A stretch of DNA of 64,000 nucleotides from Pontibacter sp. HSC-36F09. Lineage in GTDB: Bacteria; Bacteroidota; Bacteroidia; Cytophagales; Hymenobacteraceae. The DNA is taken from contig NZ_JALKAA010000003.1 of NCBI RefSeq assembly GCF_024171605.1, forward strand, positions 248,001 through 312,000. Reading direction: 5' to 3'. A model generated the notes under the pieces. The model had not been told where the DNA came from. It worked only from the letters and a program-made list of their open reading frames with translations, and did no database searches. Shown here one piece after another: positions 50,975 through 61,235 of this stretch; the first letter of the stretch is position 1, and each line of letters opens with the position of its first letter. The translations under genes and the position numbers were made by a program.

Positions 50975-52531
50975 ATGAGTCTCGAGAAATATAACCAGAA
51001 GCGGAACTTCGGTGAGACGACGGAGCCCGCCGGGAAGGAGCAACAACATAAAGGAAAACTGCGCTTCGTAGTGCAGCGACACGAAGCTTCCACCCTGCAT
51101 TACGACTTCAGACTGGAAATGGAAGGCGTCCTGAAAAGCTGGGCTGTTCCCAAAGGACCCTCGCTTAACCCGGCCGATAAACGCCTGGCTATGGAAGTGG
51201 AGGACCATCCATTTTCTTACCGCACCTTTGAGGGTACAATACCGGAAGGAAACTACGGCGCCGGCCGTGTGGCCATCTGGGACGAAGGCACCTACCATGC
51301 CGCCGAAACCGATGAACCTGAAAAAGAGGAGGAGTATCTGTTGCGTGGTCTGCAAGAGGGCAGTATCAAATTTGTGCTGGAAGGGGAAAAACTGCGGGGT
51401 GAGTTCAGCCTCATCAAAATGAAAGGGCGGCAGAAAGGAGCCTGGCTTTTGGTGAAGAAGAAAGATGATGAGGCGGTGACAGAAGACTATGACAGTGAGG
51501 AACATCTGGGTAATATTACTGTGACCAAACCAGCCAAACCGGCTAAAAAGGCTACTGAAAAAAAATTCACCTCAGCCAAGAGAATACCTAAATCCTCACC
51601 TGAGAAAAGTAGCAAAGACGATAGCAGGGAAGAGTTGGAAATTGCGGGGCAGACCGTTTCTTTCAGCAACCTAGATAAATTTTACTGGCCAGCGGAGGGC
51701 ATTACAAAAGGAGATCTGATAGCCTATTACCAAGGTATAGCCGACGTGCTGCTGCCATACCTGCAAGACCGGCCACAGTCGCTGTTACGGCATCCGAATG
51801 GGGCCGAAAAGCCGGGCTTTTACCAGAAAGACATCGACCATACGCCCGACTGGGTGCGTACTGTGGCACTGCATGCAGAGTCCACTGGGAAAGATGTCGA
51901 TTACCTGGTGTGCGACAACAAGGCGACGCTGGCCTATATGAATAACCTGGGCTGTATTCAGCTAAATCCCTGGAACTCGCGGCTGGCCCACCTGGAGAAC
52001 CCGGATTACCTTGTCATTGACCTCGACCCGGATGAAAACCCCTACGATGAAGTAGTGGAAACCGCCCTGGTAACTAAAGAGTTGCTGGACAAGGCCGGGG
52101 CCGCCTCCTTTGTTAAAACATCGGGAGCCACAGGCATGCATATCTACGTGCCGCTGGGAGCCAGGTATACCTTTGAGCAAGCCAAACAGTTCGCACATGT
52201 GGTGGCCCGGATGGTGCACGAGCAGCTGCCCACCCTGACCAGTCTGGAGCGTAACCCGAAGTCACGTAAAGGGAAAATATACCTGGATTTTCTGCAGAAT
52301 GCCATTGCACAGACGGTGGCTGCCCCTTACAGCGTCCGGCCTAGGGCAGGCGCGCCGGTTTCGGCTCCACTGCGTTGGGAAGAGGTAAAGCCGGGACTGA
52401 GGCCAACTGATTTTACTATTTTGAACATGCCGGATAGAATACGCCAGCTGGATGATATTTTCAATGGCGTGCTGGGTAAAGGAGTGGACCTGCCTGCATG
52501 TCTGAAGAAACTTGATTCAACACAAACGTAA
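50975..52531 (+). CDS. LigD-type repair protein: 3'-phosphoesterase plus primase-polymerase, no ligase domain
   Basis: 518 residues. Residues 1-160 are the LigD 3'-phosphoesterase (FVVQRHEASTLHYDFRLEMEGVLKSWAVPKG with His36, His42, Asp44, Arg46; EDHPFSYRTFEGTIPEGNYG with His79). A Lys/Pro-rich linker covers about 165-225. Residues 230-518 are the archaeo-eukaryotic-primase-like polymerase (FSNLDKFYWPAEGITKGDLI; catalytic Asp349 and Asp351 in LVIDLDPDE; KTSGATGMHIYVP). In canonical LigD an ATP-dependent ligase with K-x-D-G sits between them; here it is missing. The protein may prepare ends for a separately encoded ligase in Ku-dependent end joining. No ku or ligase gene is in the window. Confidence 0.92.
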   Translation: MSLEKYNQKRNFGETTEPAGKEQQHKGKLRFVVQRHEASTLHYDFRLEMEGVLKSWAVPKGPSLNPADKRLAMEVEDHPFSYRTFEGTIPEGNYGAGRVAIWDEGTYHAAETDEPEKEEEYLLRGLQEGSIKFVLEGEKLRGEFSLIKMKGRQKGAWLLVKKKDDEAVTEDYDSEEHLGNITVTKPAKPAKKATEKKFTSAKRIPKSSPEKSSKDDSREELEIAGQTVSFSNLDKFYWPAEGITKGDLIAYYQGIADVLLPYLQDRPQSLLRHPNGAEKPGFYQKDIDHTPDWVRTVALHAESTGKDVDYLVCDNKATLAYMNNLGCIQLNPWNSRLAHLENPDYLVIDLDPDENPYDEVVETALVTKELLDKAGAASFVKTSGATGMHIYVPLGARYTFEQAKQFAHVVARMVHEQLPTLTSLERNPKSRKGKIYLDFLQNAIAQTVAAPYSVRPRAGAPVSAPLRWEEVKPGLRPTDFTILNMPDRIRQLDDIFNGVLGKGVDLPACLKKLDSTQT

Positions 52532-52583
52532 TAATTAGCTGTTCGATTGTAACTCCTGCACATCAGCTTACAACAACACAATC

Positions 52584-52619
52584 AGCAAAGGCATCCGCTA
52601 CTTCTCGGATGCCTTTGCT
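52584..52619 (+). terminator. Terminator after the LigD-type gene
   Basis: AGCAAAGGCATCCG pairs exactly with CGGATGCCTTTGCT (14 bp) around an 8-base loop, 55 bases beyond the stop. A short TTA follows. Confidence 0.75.
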
Positions 52620-52693
52620 TTATCGGGCTTAACCCTTACTCATGGCTTTGCCGCCTTATCTGCTGTTAGTTTAGGAAGGTCGCTATACCTTGT

Positions 52694-54304
52694 TTAGGAT
52701 TGTTTTAGCCGGATGACCATCCCTTCATCGCCGCTCAGACTGACGTGCTTGCTGACTGTTCCGCCCTCACGCTCCGGCAATGTGTCGATCTCGATGGTGC
52801 CTTCGAAATTGAAATGCTCCGGTGAGAAATGGCAAGGTTTGTGGCTCAGGTTGAGCAGAATCAGGAAACGCTCATCCGAGGTATAGCGCAGGTAGGCCAA
52901 AAGCGGACCGCTGGCTACCACTGGCCTGTAGTCCCCGATGTTCAGGGCGGGCTCATCCTGGCGCAGTTTGATCAGGCGCTTGTAAAGAGCGTAGATCGAG
53001 AATTCATCTTCCAGCTGCGACTTCACGTTCACGCGGCGGTAGTCTTCAGGCAGGCGCAGCCAGGGCTTGCTGTTGCTGAAACCGGCGTTTTCGCTCTTGT
53101 CCCACTGCATGGGGGTGCGCTGCGGGTCGCGGCTCAGGTCAAGGCCGGGCATATTGAGCCCTTGCGGATCCTGAATTTCGTCCGGAGGTATAGGTACGTC
53201 CCGCATCCCGATCTCATCTCCATAGTAGATGGTAGGAGTTCCGCGCAATGTCAGCAATAGCATGGCCGCCACACGGGCTTGAGCCTTACCTACCCGGCTC
53301 GTGATACGGGGTTGGTCGTGATTACCCAGTACCCAGTTCGGCCAGCCGCCATCAGGCAGAGCGCCTTCGTATTGATTGATGTTAGACGAGATTTCCGTAG
53401 CATCCCAGTCGATGGAGAGTAGCAGGAAGTTAAAAGGCAGGTGAGCTCCGTTCTTGTCAGTTCCGTAGTAGGTCATCAGTTTGTGAATGGGCAGGTATAT
53501 TTCACCGATCATCATGCGCTCGTCGTAACTGTCGAGCACTTTGCGCATCTTGTGCACGATATCGTGTACCTCAGGCTGGTCAGTGGAGTAAGCCGGGATC
53601 AGTTTTTCATAGGTTGCCTGGTGCGCTTTGTAATTAGGGTTCACCGGGTTATCGCGCAGCTGGTCGTCTTTGATCATGTGCCACATCACGTCCACCCTGA
53701 AACCGTCCACGCCTTTGTCGAGCCAGAAGCGCATCACATCCAGCATGGCCTCCTGCACCTCGGGGTTGCGCCAGTTCAGGTCGGGCTGCTCTTTCAGGAA
53801 AGCGTGGTAATAGTACTGCCTGGTGTGCTCATCCCATTCCCAGGCGCTTCCGCCAAACACGCTGAGCCAGTTGTTTGGCTCGGAGCCGTCTTCATTAGCG
53901 TCTTTCCAGATATACCAGTCGCGCTTCGGATTGTCCTTGGAAGAGCGGGACTCTTTGAACCATGGGTGCTCATCAGAGGTATGGTTGGGCACCAGGTCCA
54001 GGATCAGTCTCATATCCCGGCCGTGCACGGCCTCCAGGAGTTCATCAAAATTATCCATGGTGCCGAACAGCGGGTGTATGCCACAGTAATCAGAAATATC
54101 GTAGCCAAAATCGGCCATGGGAGAGGAGAAGATCGGGGAGATCCAGATAGCTTTGATGCCCAGTGACTTGATGTGGTCGAGCCGTTGGATGATGCCCTGT
54201 AGGTCGCCCACGCCGTCGCCGTTGCTGTCCTGGTATGAACGTGGATAGATCTGGTAAATAACTCCTTCCTGCCACCACAGGTGTTTTTGCTGCGTGTCTT
54301 TCAT
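52694..54304 (-). CDS. GH13 family alpha-glucosidase (oligo-1,6-glucosidase type)
   Basis: 536 residues from the ATG at 54304 (an upstream in-frame start at 54343 precedes homology). The TIM-barrel regions are standard: YQIYPRSYQDSNGDGVGDLQGI, LDLVPNHTSDEHPWF, GFRVDV with the nucleophile Asp, MIGEIY with the acid/base Glu, and LGNHDQPR with the transition-state Asp. A C-terminal beta-domain follows. These cytosolic enzymes split alpha-1,4 or alpha-1,6 glucosides such as isomaltose, sucrose or trehalose-related sugars; the exact linkage is not readable. There is no signal peptide. Transcribed alone. Confidence 0.93.
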   Translation of the reverse strand: MKDTQQKHLWWQEGVIYQIYPRSYQDSNGDGVGDLQGIIQRLDHIKSLGIKAIWISPIFSSPMADFGYDISDYCGIHPLFGTMDNFDELLEAVHGRDMRLILDLVPNHTSDEHPWFKESRSSKDNPKRDWYIWKDANEDGSEPNNWLSVFGGSAWEWDEHTRQYYYHAFLKEQPDLNWRNPEVQEAMLDVMRFWLDKGVDGFRVDVMWHMIKDDQLRDNPVNPNYKAHQATYEKLIPAYSTDQPEVHDIVHKMRKVLDSYDERMMIGEIYLPIHKLMTYYGTDKNGAHLPFNFLLLSIDWDATEISSNINQYEGALPDGGWPNWVLGNHDQPRITSRVGKAQARVAAMLLLTLRGTPTIYYGDEIGMRDVPIPPDEIQDPQGLNMPGLDLSRDPQRTPMQWDKSENAGFSNSKPWLRLPEDYRRVNVKSQLEDEFSIYALYKRLIKLRQDEPALNIGDYRPVVASGPLLAYLRYTSDERFLILLNLSHKPCHFSPEHFNFEGTIEIDTLPEREGGTVSKHVSLSGDEGMVIRLKQS

Positions 54305-54785
54305 AGTGTTTGGTTTGCGAATTGGCCTCAGACCGGTACTCAATAGAATTAATGTCTCATGTACGGGAAACTCTTTGGAGGGTATGGCTTAGGCGGGTAA
54401 CCGACTCTCTTTGATAGAAGGAAATGTTTAGAATTCCCTTGCCAGAAGTGATTGCCTCTTTGCTACTTCGGATTTACCAATCCGAAGTATAACTGTTGAA
54501 GGTCTTCAGACCCGCGTGTACCACCTTTGGGAATACGGGGATTAGATAATCCCACAGCGTATGTTTTCGGATTGATAAATCCGAAAGAGCCTGTAGGCGA
54601 GCGCAGGCAGAGGCTCGAATACTAGGCGGCCGACGCTGGATAGCTAACAACCCGAATGCTTTGTGATAAGAGCAGCGTTTATGGGCCTGAGCCACTACCC
54701 TAGTTGATAGAAACAAGCTTGGTTGTCCGCGCCATTTTTTAACCACACTCCAAGGCCTGCGTTATAAATAGTTAATAAAAAAACT
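54305..54785. other. Repeat-bearing intergenic region
   Basis: No gene supported. It holds two similar short palindromes, TCGGATTTACCAATCCGA at about 54467..54484 and TCGGATTGATAAATCCGA at about 54568..54585. The second is nearly the reverse complement of the first. The stretch up to 54730 has the mixed G+C of repetitive filler. An open minus-strand frame over it shows no coding signs. Confidence 0.55.
54467..54585. repeat. Paired short palindromes (REP-like)
   Basis: Two 18-base imperfect palindromes, each built from TCGGATT and AATCCGA, about 100 bases apart. This arrangement resembles REP pairs; it has no link to a flanking gene. Confidence 0.5.
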
Positions 54786-55010
54786 ATGGAGCAGAGTTAC
54801 TCGTCCTTCCTGGCAGGTCTGGGCCTCATCAGCATCATCACAGGTATAGTAATGCTGATATTTATTGCCTGGAGTGTGATCTAGTCTTACAACGATGCCC
54901 AGCGACGGGGCAAGCCTCCCTTGTTGGTGGCCCTGATGGTTTTGCTCATGGTCTGGCCGGTTGGCCTGATCATCTGGTTATTGCTCAGACCGCAAAAAAA
55001 GGAGCGGTAG
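54786..55010 (+). pseudogene. Small two-helix membrane protein gene interrupted by in-frame TAG
   Basis: From the ATG at 54786 the frame encodes 32 residues ending in a hydrophobic helix (LISIITGIVMLIFIAWSVI), then TAG at 54882. It continues in the same frame without other stops for 41 codons to TAG at 55008. The second part (SYNDAQRRGKPPLLVALMVLL, then MVWPVGLIIWLLLRPQKKER) reads like the second half of a typical two-helix membrane protein. So this is one gene of 74 codons broken by a single nonsense codon, or two tiny peptides, or a readthrough case. I favour a recent nonsense mutation. Confidence 0.6.
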
Positions 55011-55017
55011 GTATAAG

Positions 55018-55296
55018 CTAGTCCCAATTCACAATGTCGTCGTATTCTTTATGGCGCTTCACGTAGGCTTCCACGACTGGGCAGGAGGGTACAATCTGGC
55101 ATTTGCATGCACGGGCGTGATCCAGCCCTTCTTTTACTAGTCTGTCGGCTATTCCCTGGCCCCGGTGTTGCTCGGGCACATAGGTATGGTCAAAGTCCAT
55201 TTGTCCCTGATTGGTAATAGAGTACGTGAGCTCGGCCTCGCCGCCATCGAGCGTGATATAAAAACGGGTGTCATCTTCGTCGTGAATTATTTCCAT
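55018..55296 (-). CDS. GNAT-family N-acetyltransferase, YjdJ type
   Basis: 92 residues, the short YjdJ/Gcn5-like class. The acetyl-CoA-binding motif is HRGQGIADRLVKEGLDHAR (about 44-62), with the preceding strand DFDHTYVPEQ. The terminal CPVVEAYVKRHKEY completes the fold. Substrates of this class are unknown. The stop lies 8 bases from the end of the interrupted membrane-protein gene, with no terminator between. Transcribed alone. Confidence 0.88.
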   Translation of the reverse strand: MEIIHDEDDTRFYITLDGGEAELTYSITNQGQMDFDHTYVPEQHRGQGIADRLVKEGLDHARACKCQIVPSCPVVEAYVKRHKEYDDIVNWD

Positions 55297-55518
55297 GGTA
55301 ATAGGTAAGAGGTTCGAAACAGGTATACGGCTCCAGGGTGTATGGCGTTAATAAAGCCAAATTTTACGCAGTCATATTAAACAATTTATATATAGTTATG
55401 GACTAAAATGCGAAAATTCAGTGCAATTAAATTTTTATCATATATTTAATTTGTTATATGTATACTTGCATCATTATCTACTCAAACTAAACAGTAGCAC
55501 AATTGCTGTTTCGATTAT

Positions 55519-56286
55519 ATGAACCGTATATTATTCACTTTCGGAGCCATAGCCTGTCTTTTTTTTAGCACTGCTGAAGAAGTCCTTGCACAGCGTGATG
55601 GAGTTTCCAACTCAAGGGCTAAACGTATTTCACAGCGTTTTTACAAAAAGTCAGATAAGTTTTCATTGATGGCAAGTGGTGGCATTACAGTGATGAACAG
55701 CGACAACCGAACCAGTGGTTGGGATGATGGGATGGGAGGCATGTTACGGCAAAATGGGGTTGGACCTAACTTAGGTATAGGGGCGATGTATCAGGTAGCA
55801 CCCCGTGTAGGGATTCGAACCAACCTGAATTACGTGAGCTTTAATACCAATTTGCTTGACCGCCCAGGTATGCAGGTGCCATTTAATTCGCACGTTGCCG
55901 AAGCAAGTGGCACAGTGGTTTTCAACCTCGTGCACAGCTACCTGCCGTCTCGTGGACATGGCAGCTCTGGTCTGCTTCGTTTGGCTGTGCCTTATTTGAA
56001 AGCAGGTGTAGGCATGCTCTATTACAGCGCCTCCTCCTCCACTATGGAAGATAATTCAGGGATTGCAGCCTTTATACCTGTAGGTGGTGGTATTCGCTTT
56101 AATTATACGAGTAATTTCAGCATTGCTCCGGAGCTTACCTTAAACTATACGACTACAGACTATTTAGATAATTTGCAGCGCGCTGGCGGTTTTACCGGTG
56201 ACAAGGATGCTTACGTAAGCGCAAGTATTAACTTCATATACAGCCTGCCTACTGTCCGTAAATACAGCTTCCGCAGAGGGCGCTAG
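55519..56286 (+). CDS. Outer-membrane beta-barrel protein of unknown function
   Basis: 255 residues with a Sec signal peptide (MNRILFTFGAIACLFFSTAEEVLA). The mature part has strands alternating aromatic and small residues (FSLMASGGITVMNSD, NLGIGAMYQVAPRVGIRTNLNYVSF, YLKAGVGMLYYSASS, FIPVGGGIRFNYTSNFSIAPELTLNYTTTDYLDN), as in DUF6089/OmpA-like small barrels, and ends in VSASINFIYSL plus a basic tail (KYSFRRGR). It lies just before the polysaccharide export genes, separated by a strong palindrome, so it may belong with the envelope locus but is transcribed separately. Confidence 0.78.
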   Translation: MNRILFTFGAIACLFFSTAEEVLAQRDGVSNSRAKRISQRFYKKSDKFSLMASGGITVMNSDNRTSGWDDGMGGMLRQNGVGPNLGIGAMYQVAPRVGIRTNLNYVSFNTNLLDRPGMQVPFNSHVAEASGTVVFNLVHSYLPSRGHGSSGLLRLAVPYLKAGVGMLYYSASSSTMEDNSGIAAFIPVGGGIRFNYTSNFSIAPELTLNYTTTDYLDNLQRAGGFTGDKDAYVSASINFIYSLPTVRKYSFRRGR

Positions 56287-56294
56287 ATCACCGC

Positions 56295-56356
56295 GAACCG
56301 CATAAAAAAGGGGAAACCCGTCGAATTCGACGGGTTTCCCCTTTTTTATGCGGTTC
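56295..56356. terminator. 62-base perfect palindrome terminator
   Basis: Bases 56295..56325 and 56326..56356 are exact reverse complements (31 bp), with A6 and T6 runs inside the arms. It lies 9 bases beyond the barrel-protein stop, at the border of the capsule locus. Confidence 0.9.
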
Positions 56357-56520
56357 AGGCTATATTTTGAATAAACTGTTCTATTCTAAAAGTATTTTGA
56401 GATACTAGCTTCTTTTAGCAAAATATTTTGCGCAAATTTGCCAACTTAAGAATTACGTATTTGTCTATTAAGGGTTGCGTTGGTTTGGCGCCTTCATGTT
56501 GAGACAATTGCCTTATGCTA

Positions 56521-57306
56521 ATGAAAATAAGATTTGTTTACCTCATTGCCCTTCTTTGCTTCGTGTCCTGCACTCCGCGTAACCTGGCATATTTTAGTGA
56601 TCTACAGGAATCTTCTGAGTATACTGAGAAGATACAGAATAGCAACATAGCCAAGATTCAGCCAGACGATCTGCTGAGTATCAGCGTAACCAGTCCAAGC
56701 CCCGAAGCCAATGCTTTGTTCAATCGAGGCGAAAATATTACAACAGGTATAGTTTCGAATTACAGCATCAGTTCTGGTACAACCAACAACCTTTACCGTG
56801 AAGGCTATCTTGTTGATGAAAATGGTTTCATCAATTTCCCCGTTTTGGGCAAAGTAGCTTTGGCTGGCCTGACTCGTAATGAAGCAATAGAGAAGTTCTC
56901 AAAAGAGCTACAGCCACACCTCAAAGATCCGATTATCAATATCCGCTTTTTGAACTACAAAATTACGGTAGTAGGCGAAGTAAACCGCCCCGCTACGTTC
57001 ACCATCCCTACTCAGAAGATCAACATTTTAGAAGCACTAGGTATGGCTGGTGATATGACTGCTTTTGGCAAGCGCGAAAATGTGTTGGTGATCAGGGAAG
57101 AAGATGGCGTACGTAAAATGACGCGACTTAACTTGAACAGCAAGGACGTCTTGAACTCCCCTTATTTTTACTTGCAGCAAAATGATGTAGTGTATGTGGA
57201 GCCTGATAAGATGAAACAGGTGCAGGCTAGCACCAATACCCGAACTATTTCTATCATTGCTTCTGTTACCTCCCTTCTAATTGTAATCGCAACCCGCTTA
57301 TTTTAA
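56521..57306 (+). CDS. Wza-like polysaccharide export lipoprotein
   Basis: 261 residues from the ATG at 56521 (another ATG lies two codons earlier). The lipobox is FVSC (Cys17). Residues 45-150 form the polysaccharide-export (Poly_export) domain (KIQPDDLLSISVTSPSPEAN, EGYLVDENGFINFPVLGKVALAGLTRNEAIEKF) and 155-235 a SLBB domain (ITVVGEVNRPATFTIPTQKINILEALGMAGD). A C-terminal membrane helix (TISIIASVTSLLIVIATRLF) corresponds to the outer-membrane helix of Wza. It forms the outer-membrane pore for capsule or exopolysaccharide. The Wzc-type kinase starts 12 bases downstream. The genes here are more AT-rich than those upstream. Confidence 0.92.
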   Translation: MKIRFVYLIALLCFVSCTPRNLAYFSDLQESSEYTEKIQNSNIAKIQPDDLLSISVTSPSPEANALFNRGENITTGIVSNYSISSGTTNNLYREGYLVDENGFINFPVLGKVALAGLTRNEAIEKFSKELQPHLKDPIINIRFLNYKITVVGEVNRPATFTIPTQKINILEALGMAGDMTAFGKRENVLVIREEDGVRKMTRLNLNSKDVLNSPYFYLQQNDVVYVEPDKMKQVQASTNTRTISIIASVTSLLIVIATRLF

Positions 57307-57318
57307 TAGTATTTTATC

Positions 57319-59715
57319 ATGGCAGAAAAAGGAGCCCCTGAATTTCAGCGCCCTGTGTTTGCGTTTCAACAAAACCAAGCCGAGGAGATCAACTTGAAAG
57401 CTATACTTTATAAGTATGTGCGCTTTTGGTATTTGTTTGCCTTGGGGATCGTAATGGCACTGACACTAGCTTTCTTGTACCTGCGCTATGCCACGCCTGA
57501 GTATACTATTAAAAGTAAGGTCCTCATTCGGGATGACAAAAAGGGAGCTGACATGCTAGGAGGTACCGCTCTAGGAGATTTAGATGTATTTCAATCCAGT
57601 AAAATTGTTGATAATGAGATAGAAGTGCTTAATGCTGTAAGTCTGATGCAGCGGGTACTAACGGACCTTTCCCTGCAAACAAGCTATTACCGTGAAGGTC
57701 GTTTCCGTAGTGGAGAAATTTACGGAAACGCTTTGCCAATAAAGCTTATTGTAAGTAAGTTGGATTCTGCCGCCTTTGGTAAGTCTATTGTGCTGCAGAT
57801 GCAGGGTGATAATAGTATCGTGCTGGAAGAACAAAACGAAGCAGGCGAAACGATTGCGACGACTCACCAGTTAGGACAAGAGATAAAAAGACCGTATGCG
57901 ACATTCACCGTGGTAGCCGGGAATCCTGCCGCAGATCGAGAGTCAGGAGATATTATTGTGAAATTCCATGATATCCGAAAACTAGCGAATCATTACCAAC
58001 GGTTGCTCACTATCAGCCCAGTTAATAAAAATGCCAGTGTACTTTGGATCAGTATAACAGATCCTGTACAGGAAAAGGGGAAGGATATTGTTAATAAACT
58101 TATAGAGCTTTATAACGAAGAGGCTGTTGAAGACAAAAACCTTATTGCTTCCAACACGATTGAGTTTATTGATGAGCGCTTAAAGTTTTTGACTGCGGAG
58201 CTAACAGACGTTGAAAAAGAAGTTGAGGACTATAAGCGCCAGAATGAGCTGACGGATGTAAGTTCCGAAGCCAAGCTCTATGTAGAGCGTGCCAGCGATT
58301 ATAATAAGCAGTTAGCAGAGTTTGAAATACAGCTTGATGTTCTCAATTCTATTGAAAAATACCTAAGTGGTAATGGACAGCAATACCAATTGGTACCCAG
58401 TGCGCTGAGTATTCAGGATCCTACGTTGATGGGATTGATCACGAAGTTCAACGAACTGCAATTAGAGCGTGAACGCTTGCTTCGCACTACTCAGCCAACC
58501 AATATTTTGGTACTGAATGTGACAGACCAATTAACAAACTTACGTGCGAATATTTTAGAGAACCTTACTAATATAAAAAGGGGCCTAACTATCACTCACA
58601 ATAACTTGAAGGGCAGCATGGCTCAGTTTGAGAATCGCATCCAGCAGGTACCAGCAATTGAGCGCGAGTTGTTGGAGATACAGCGACAGCAGGGGATAAA
58701 GCAAGGATTATATCTATACTTACTACAGAAGCGGGAAGAGTCTGCCGTTTCCTTGGCCGCTGCCATCTCCATATCGCGCGTGCTAGACCCTGCCATGGCC
58801 AGTGATTCTCCTGTAAAACCTAAAAAGCAGTTAATTTATTTGTTGGCAATTTTACTGGGATTGGGTTTGCCATTTGGTTTTATCTATATGCGAGACCTTT
58901 TTAATGATAAGGTAGAGACACTGCAGGAAGTAAAACAAGGTACAACAACGCCGATTCTAGGTGAAATTTCTCATAGTGATTTTCCTGAAAAATTGGTGGT
59001 GACGGAGAATAGCCGTAGCACGGTGACAGAACTCTTCCGACTGATCCGAACAAATTTGCAGTTCTCTACTGTAGGGAAGCAGAATAAAGTCATACTGGTA
59101 ACATCAAGCATGAGTGGGGAGGGGAAAACCTTCTTTAGCATTAACCTAGGTGCTAGTTTGGCGCTGACAGGTAAACGTGTTGTACTGGTAAATTTCGACT
59201 TACGCAAACCGCGTTTGATGCAGGACTTGGGTTTGTCTAACGAGCTAGGTATCACCAATTATCTTATTTCAGACAAACTATCGATTGAGGATATCCTAAC
59301 ACCGTCAGAAGAAGTATCAGGCTTGTATGCTATAGGTTCAGGACCTATACCTCCCAATCCAGCGGAATTGATGCTAAGTGCAAAGGTTAATCATTTGCTG
59401 GATGAACTGAAGGAGGCATTTGATTATGTCTTAATTGATACAGCACCTGTAGGGCAAGTAGCAGATGCCTTTACCTTAGCGCCTCATGTAGATTCGAGTA
59501 TTTATATTATTCGTTATGGGTATACGCGTAAAAGTCAAGTGGAAATTGTTGATGATATCTACAAAACCAATAAGCTGAACCACCCTATGATCGTGTTAAA
59601 CGATGCCAAAAAAGAAAATGGCTATGGCTACGGTTACGCTTATGGATACGGCTATGGCGAAAGCCCACAGCCAAAATCCTGGACTAAAAAACTAAAAGCG
59701 AGAGTAGGTGCTTAG
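57319..59715 (+). CDS. Wzc-type chain-length regulator and tyrosine autokinase
   Basis: 798 residues. Wzz domain with first membrane helix at about 30-55 (RFWYLFALGIVMALTLAFLYL), long periplasmic coiled coil (EFIDERLKFLTAELTDVEKEVEDYKRQNEL; to about 490) and second membrane helix (LIYLLAILLGLGLPFGFIYM). The cytosolic BY-kinase domain has Walker A MSGEGKT (598-604; Lys603), Walker A' VVLVNFDLRKPRL and Walker B VLIDTAPVG. A C-terminal tyrosine cluster with seven Tyr in GYGYGYAYGYGYG is the autophosphorylation tail. It controls polymer length and export together with the Wza-like protein directly upstream. Confidence 0.95.
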   Translation: MAEKGAPEFQRPVFAFQQNQAEEINLKAILYKYVRFWYLFALGIVMALTLAFLYLRYATPEYTIKSKVLIRDDKKGADMLGGTALGDLDVFQSSKIVDNEIEVLNAVSLMQRVLTDLSLQTSYYREGRFRSGEIYGNALPIKLIVSKLDSAAFGKSIVLQMQGDNSIVLEEQNEAGETIATTHQLGQEIKRPYATFTVVAGNPAADRESGDIIVKFHDIRKLANHYQRLLTISPVNKNASVLWISITDPVQEKGKDIVNKLIELYNEEAVEDKNLIASNTIEFIDERLKFLTAELTDVEKEVEDYKRQNELTDVSSEAKLYVERASDYNKQLAEFEIQLDVLNSIEKYLSGNGQQYQLVPSALSIQDPTLMGLITKFNELQLERERLLRTTQPTNILVLNVTDQLTNLRANILENLTNIKRGLTITHNNLKGSMAQFENRIQQVPAIERELLEIQRQQGIKQGLYLYLLQKREESAVSLAAAISISRVLDPAMASDSPVKPKKQLIYLLAILLGLGLPFGFIYMRDLFNDKVETLQEVKQGTTTPILGEISHSDFPEKLVVTENSRSTVTELFRLIRTNLQFSTVGKQNKVILVTSSMSGEGKTFFSINLGASLALTGKRVVLVNFDLRKPRLMQDLGLSNELGITNYLISDKLSIEDILTPSEEVSGLYAIGSGPIPPNPAELMLSAKVNHLLDELKEAFDYVLIDTAPVGQVADAFTLAPHVDSSIYIIRYGYTRKSQVEIVDDIYKTNKLNHPMIVLNDAKKENGYGYGYAYGYGYGESPQPKSWTKKLKARVGA

Positions 59716-59742
59716 TCACAATACATCATTAAACACTCATTT

Positions 59743-59812
59743 TAAATCCCCTTTTCAGAGGTCAAACCAGTAAGTTAAAAAAAAACTATCCCCTTGAGGG
59801 GATTATAGGGGC
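59743..59812. repeat. Intergenic element with CCCC/GGGG arms
   Basis: Between the Wzc-type gene and the dehydrogenase gene lie AAATCCCCTTTTCAGAGG and, after an A-rich stretch, TCCCCTTGAGGGGAT, a short palindrome followed by TATAGGGGCG. It resembles the C-rich repeat blocks at 7.8 kb and 61.2 kb but is less alike. Confidence 0.4.
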
Positions 59813-59847
59813 GTCTTTATCTCTATTATCTATCAATCACATTGAAT

Positions 59848-61152
<1,305 letters not shown>

Positions 61153-61164
61153 TAGTAATTAAAA

Positions 61165-61213
61165 CTCCCCTCCTTGGCTAAGGAGGGGCAGGGGTGGTTT
61201 GACCCGGTACTTC
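61165..61213. repeat. REP-like palindromic element, copy 2
   Basis: CCCCTCCTT and AAGGAGGGG arms, then GGGGTGGTTTGACCCGG. The same order of blocks is found at 7787..7836, 53 kb away. It sits in the 83-base gap between two capsule genes. Confidence 0.65.
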
Positions 61214-61235
61214 AAACTCTTTATGAAAAAGGAAT

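Noticed and set aside
54474..54746. 90-codon open frame on the minus strand
   Set aside because: It crosses the paired palindromes and has biased, low-complexity codon content; no homology pattern.
59638..59680. GYGYGYAYGYGYG tract at the Wzc C-terminus as a novel repeat protein
   Set aside because: Tyrosine-rich tails are the normal autophosphorylation site of BY-kinases.
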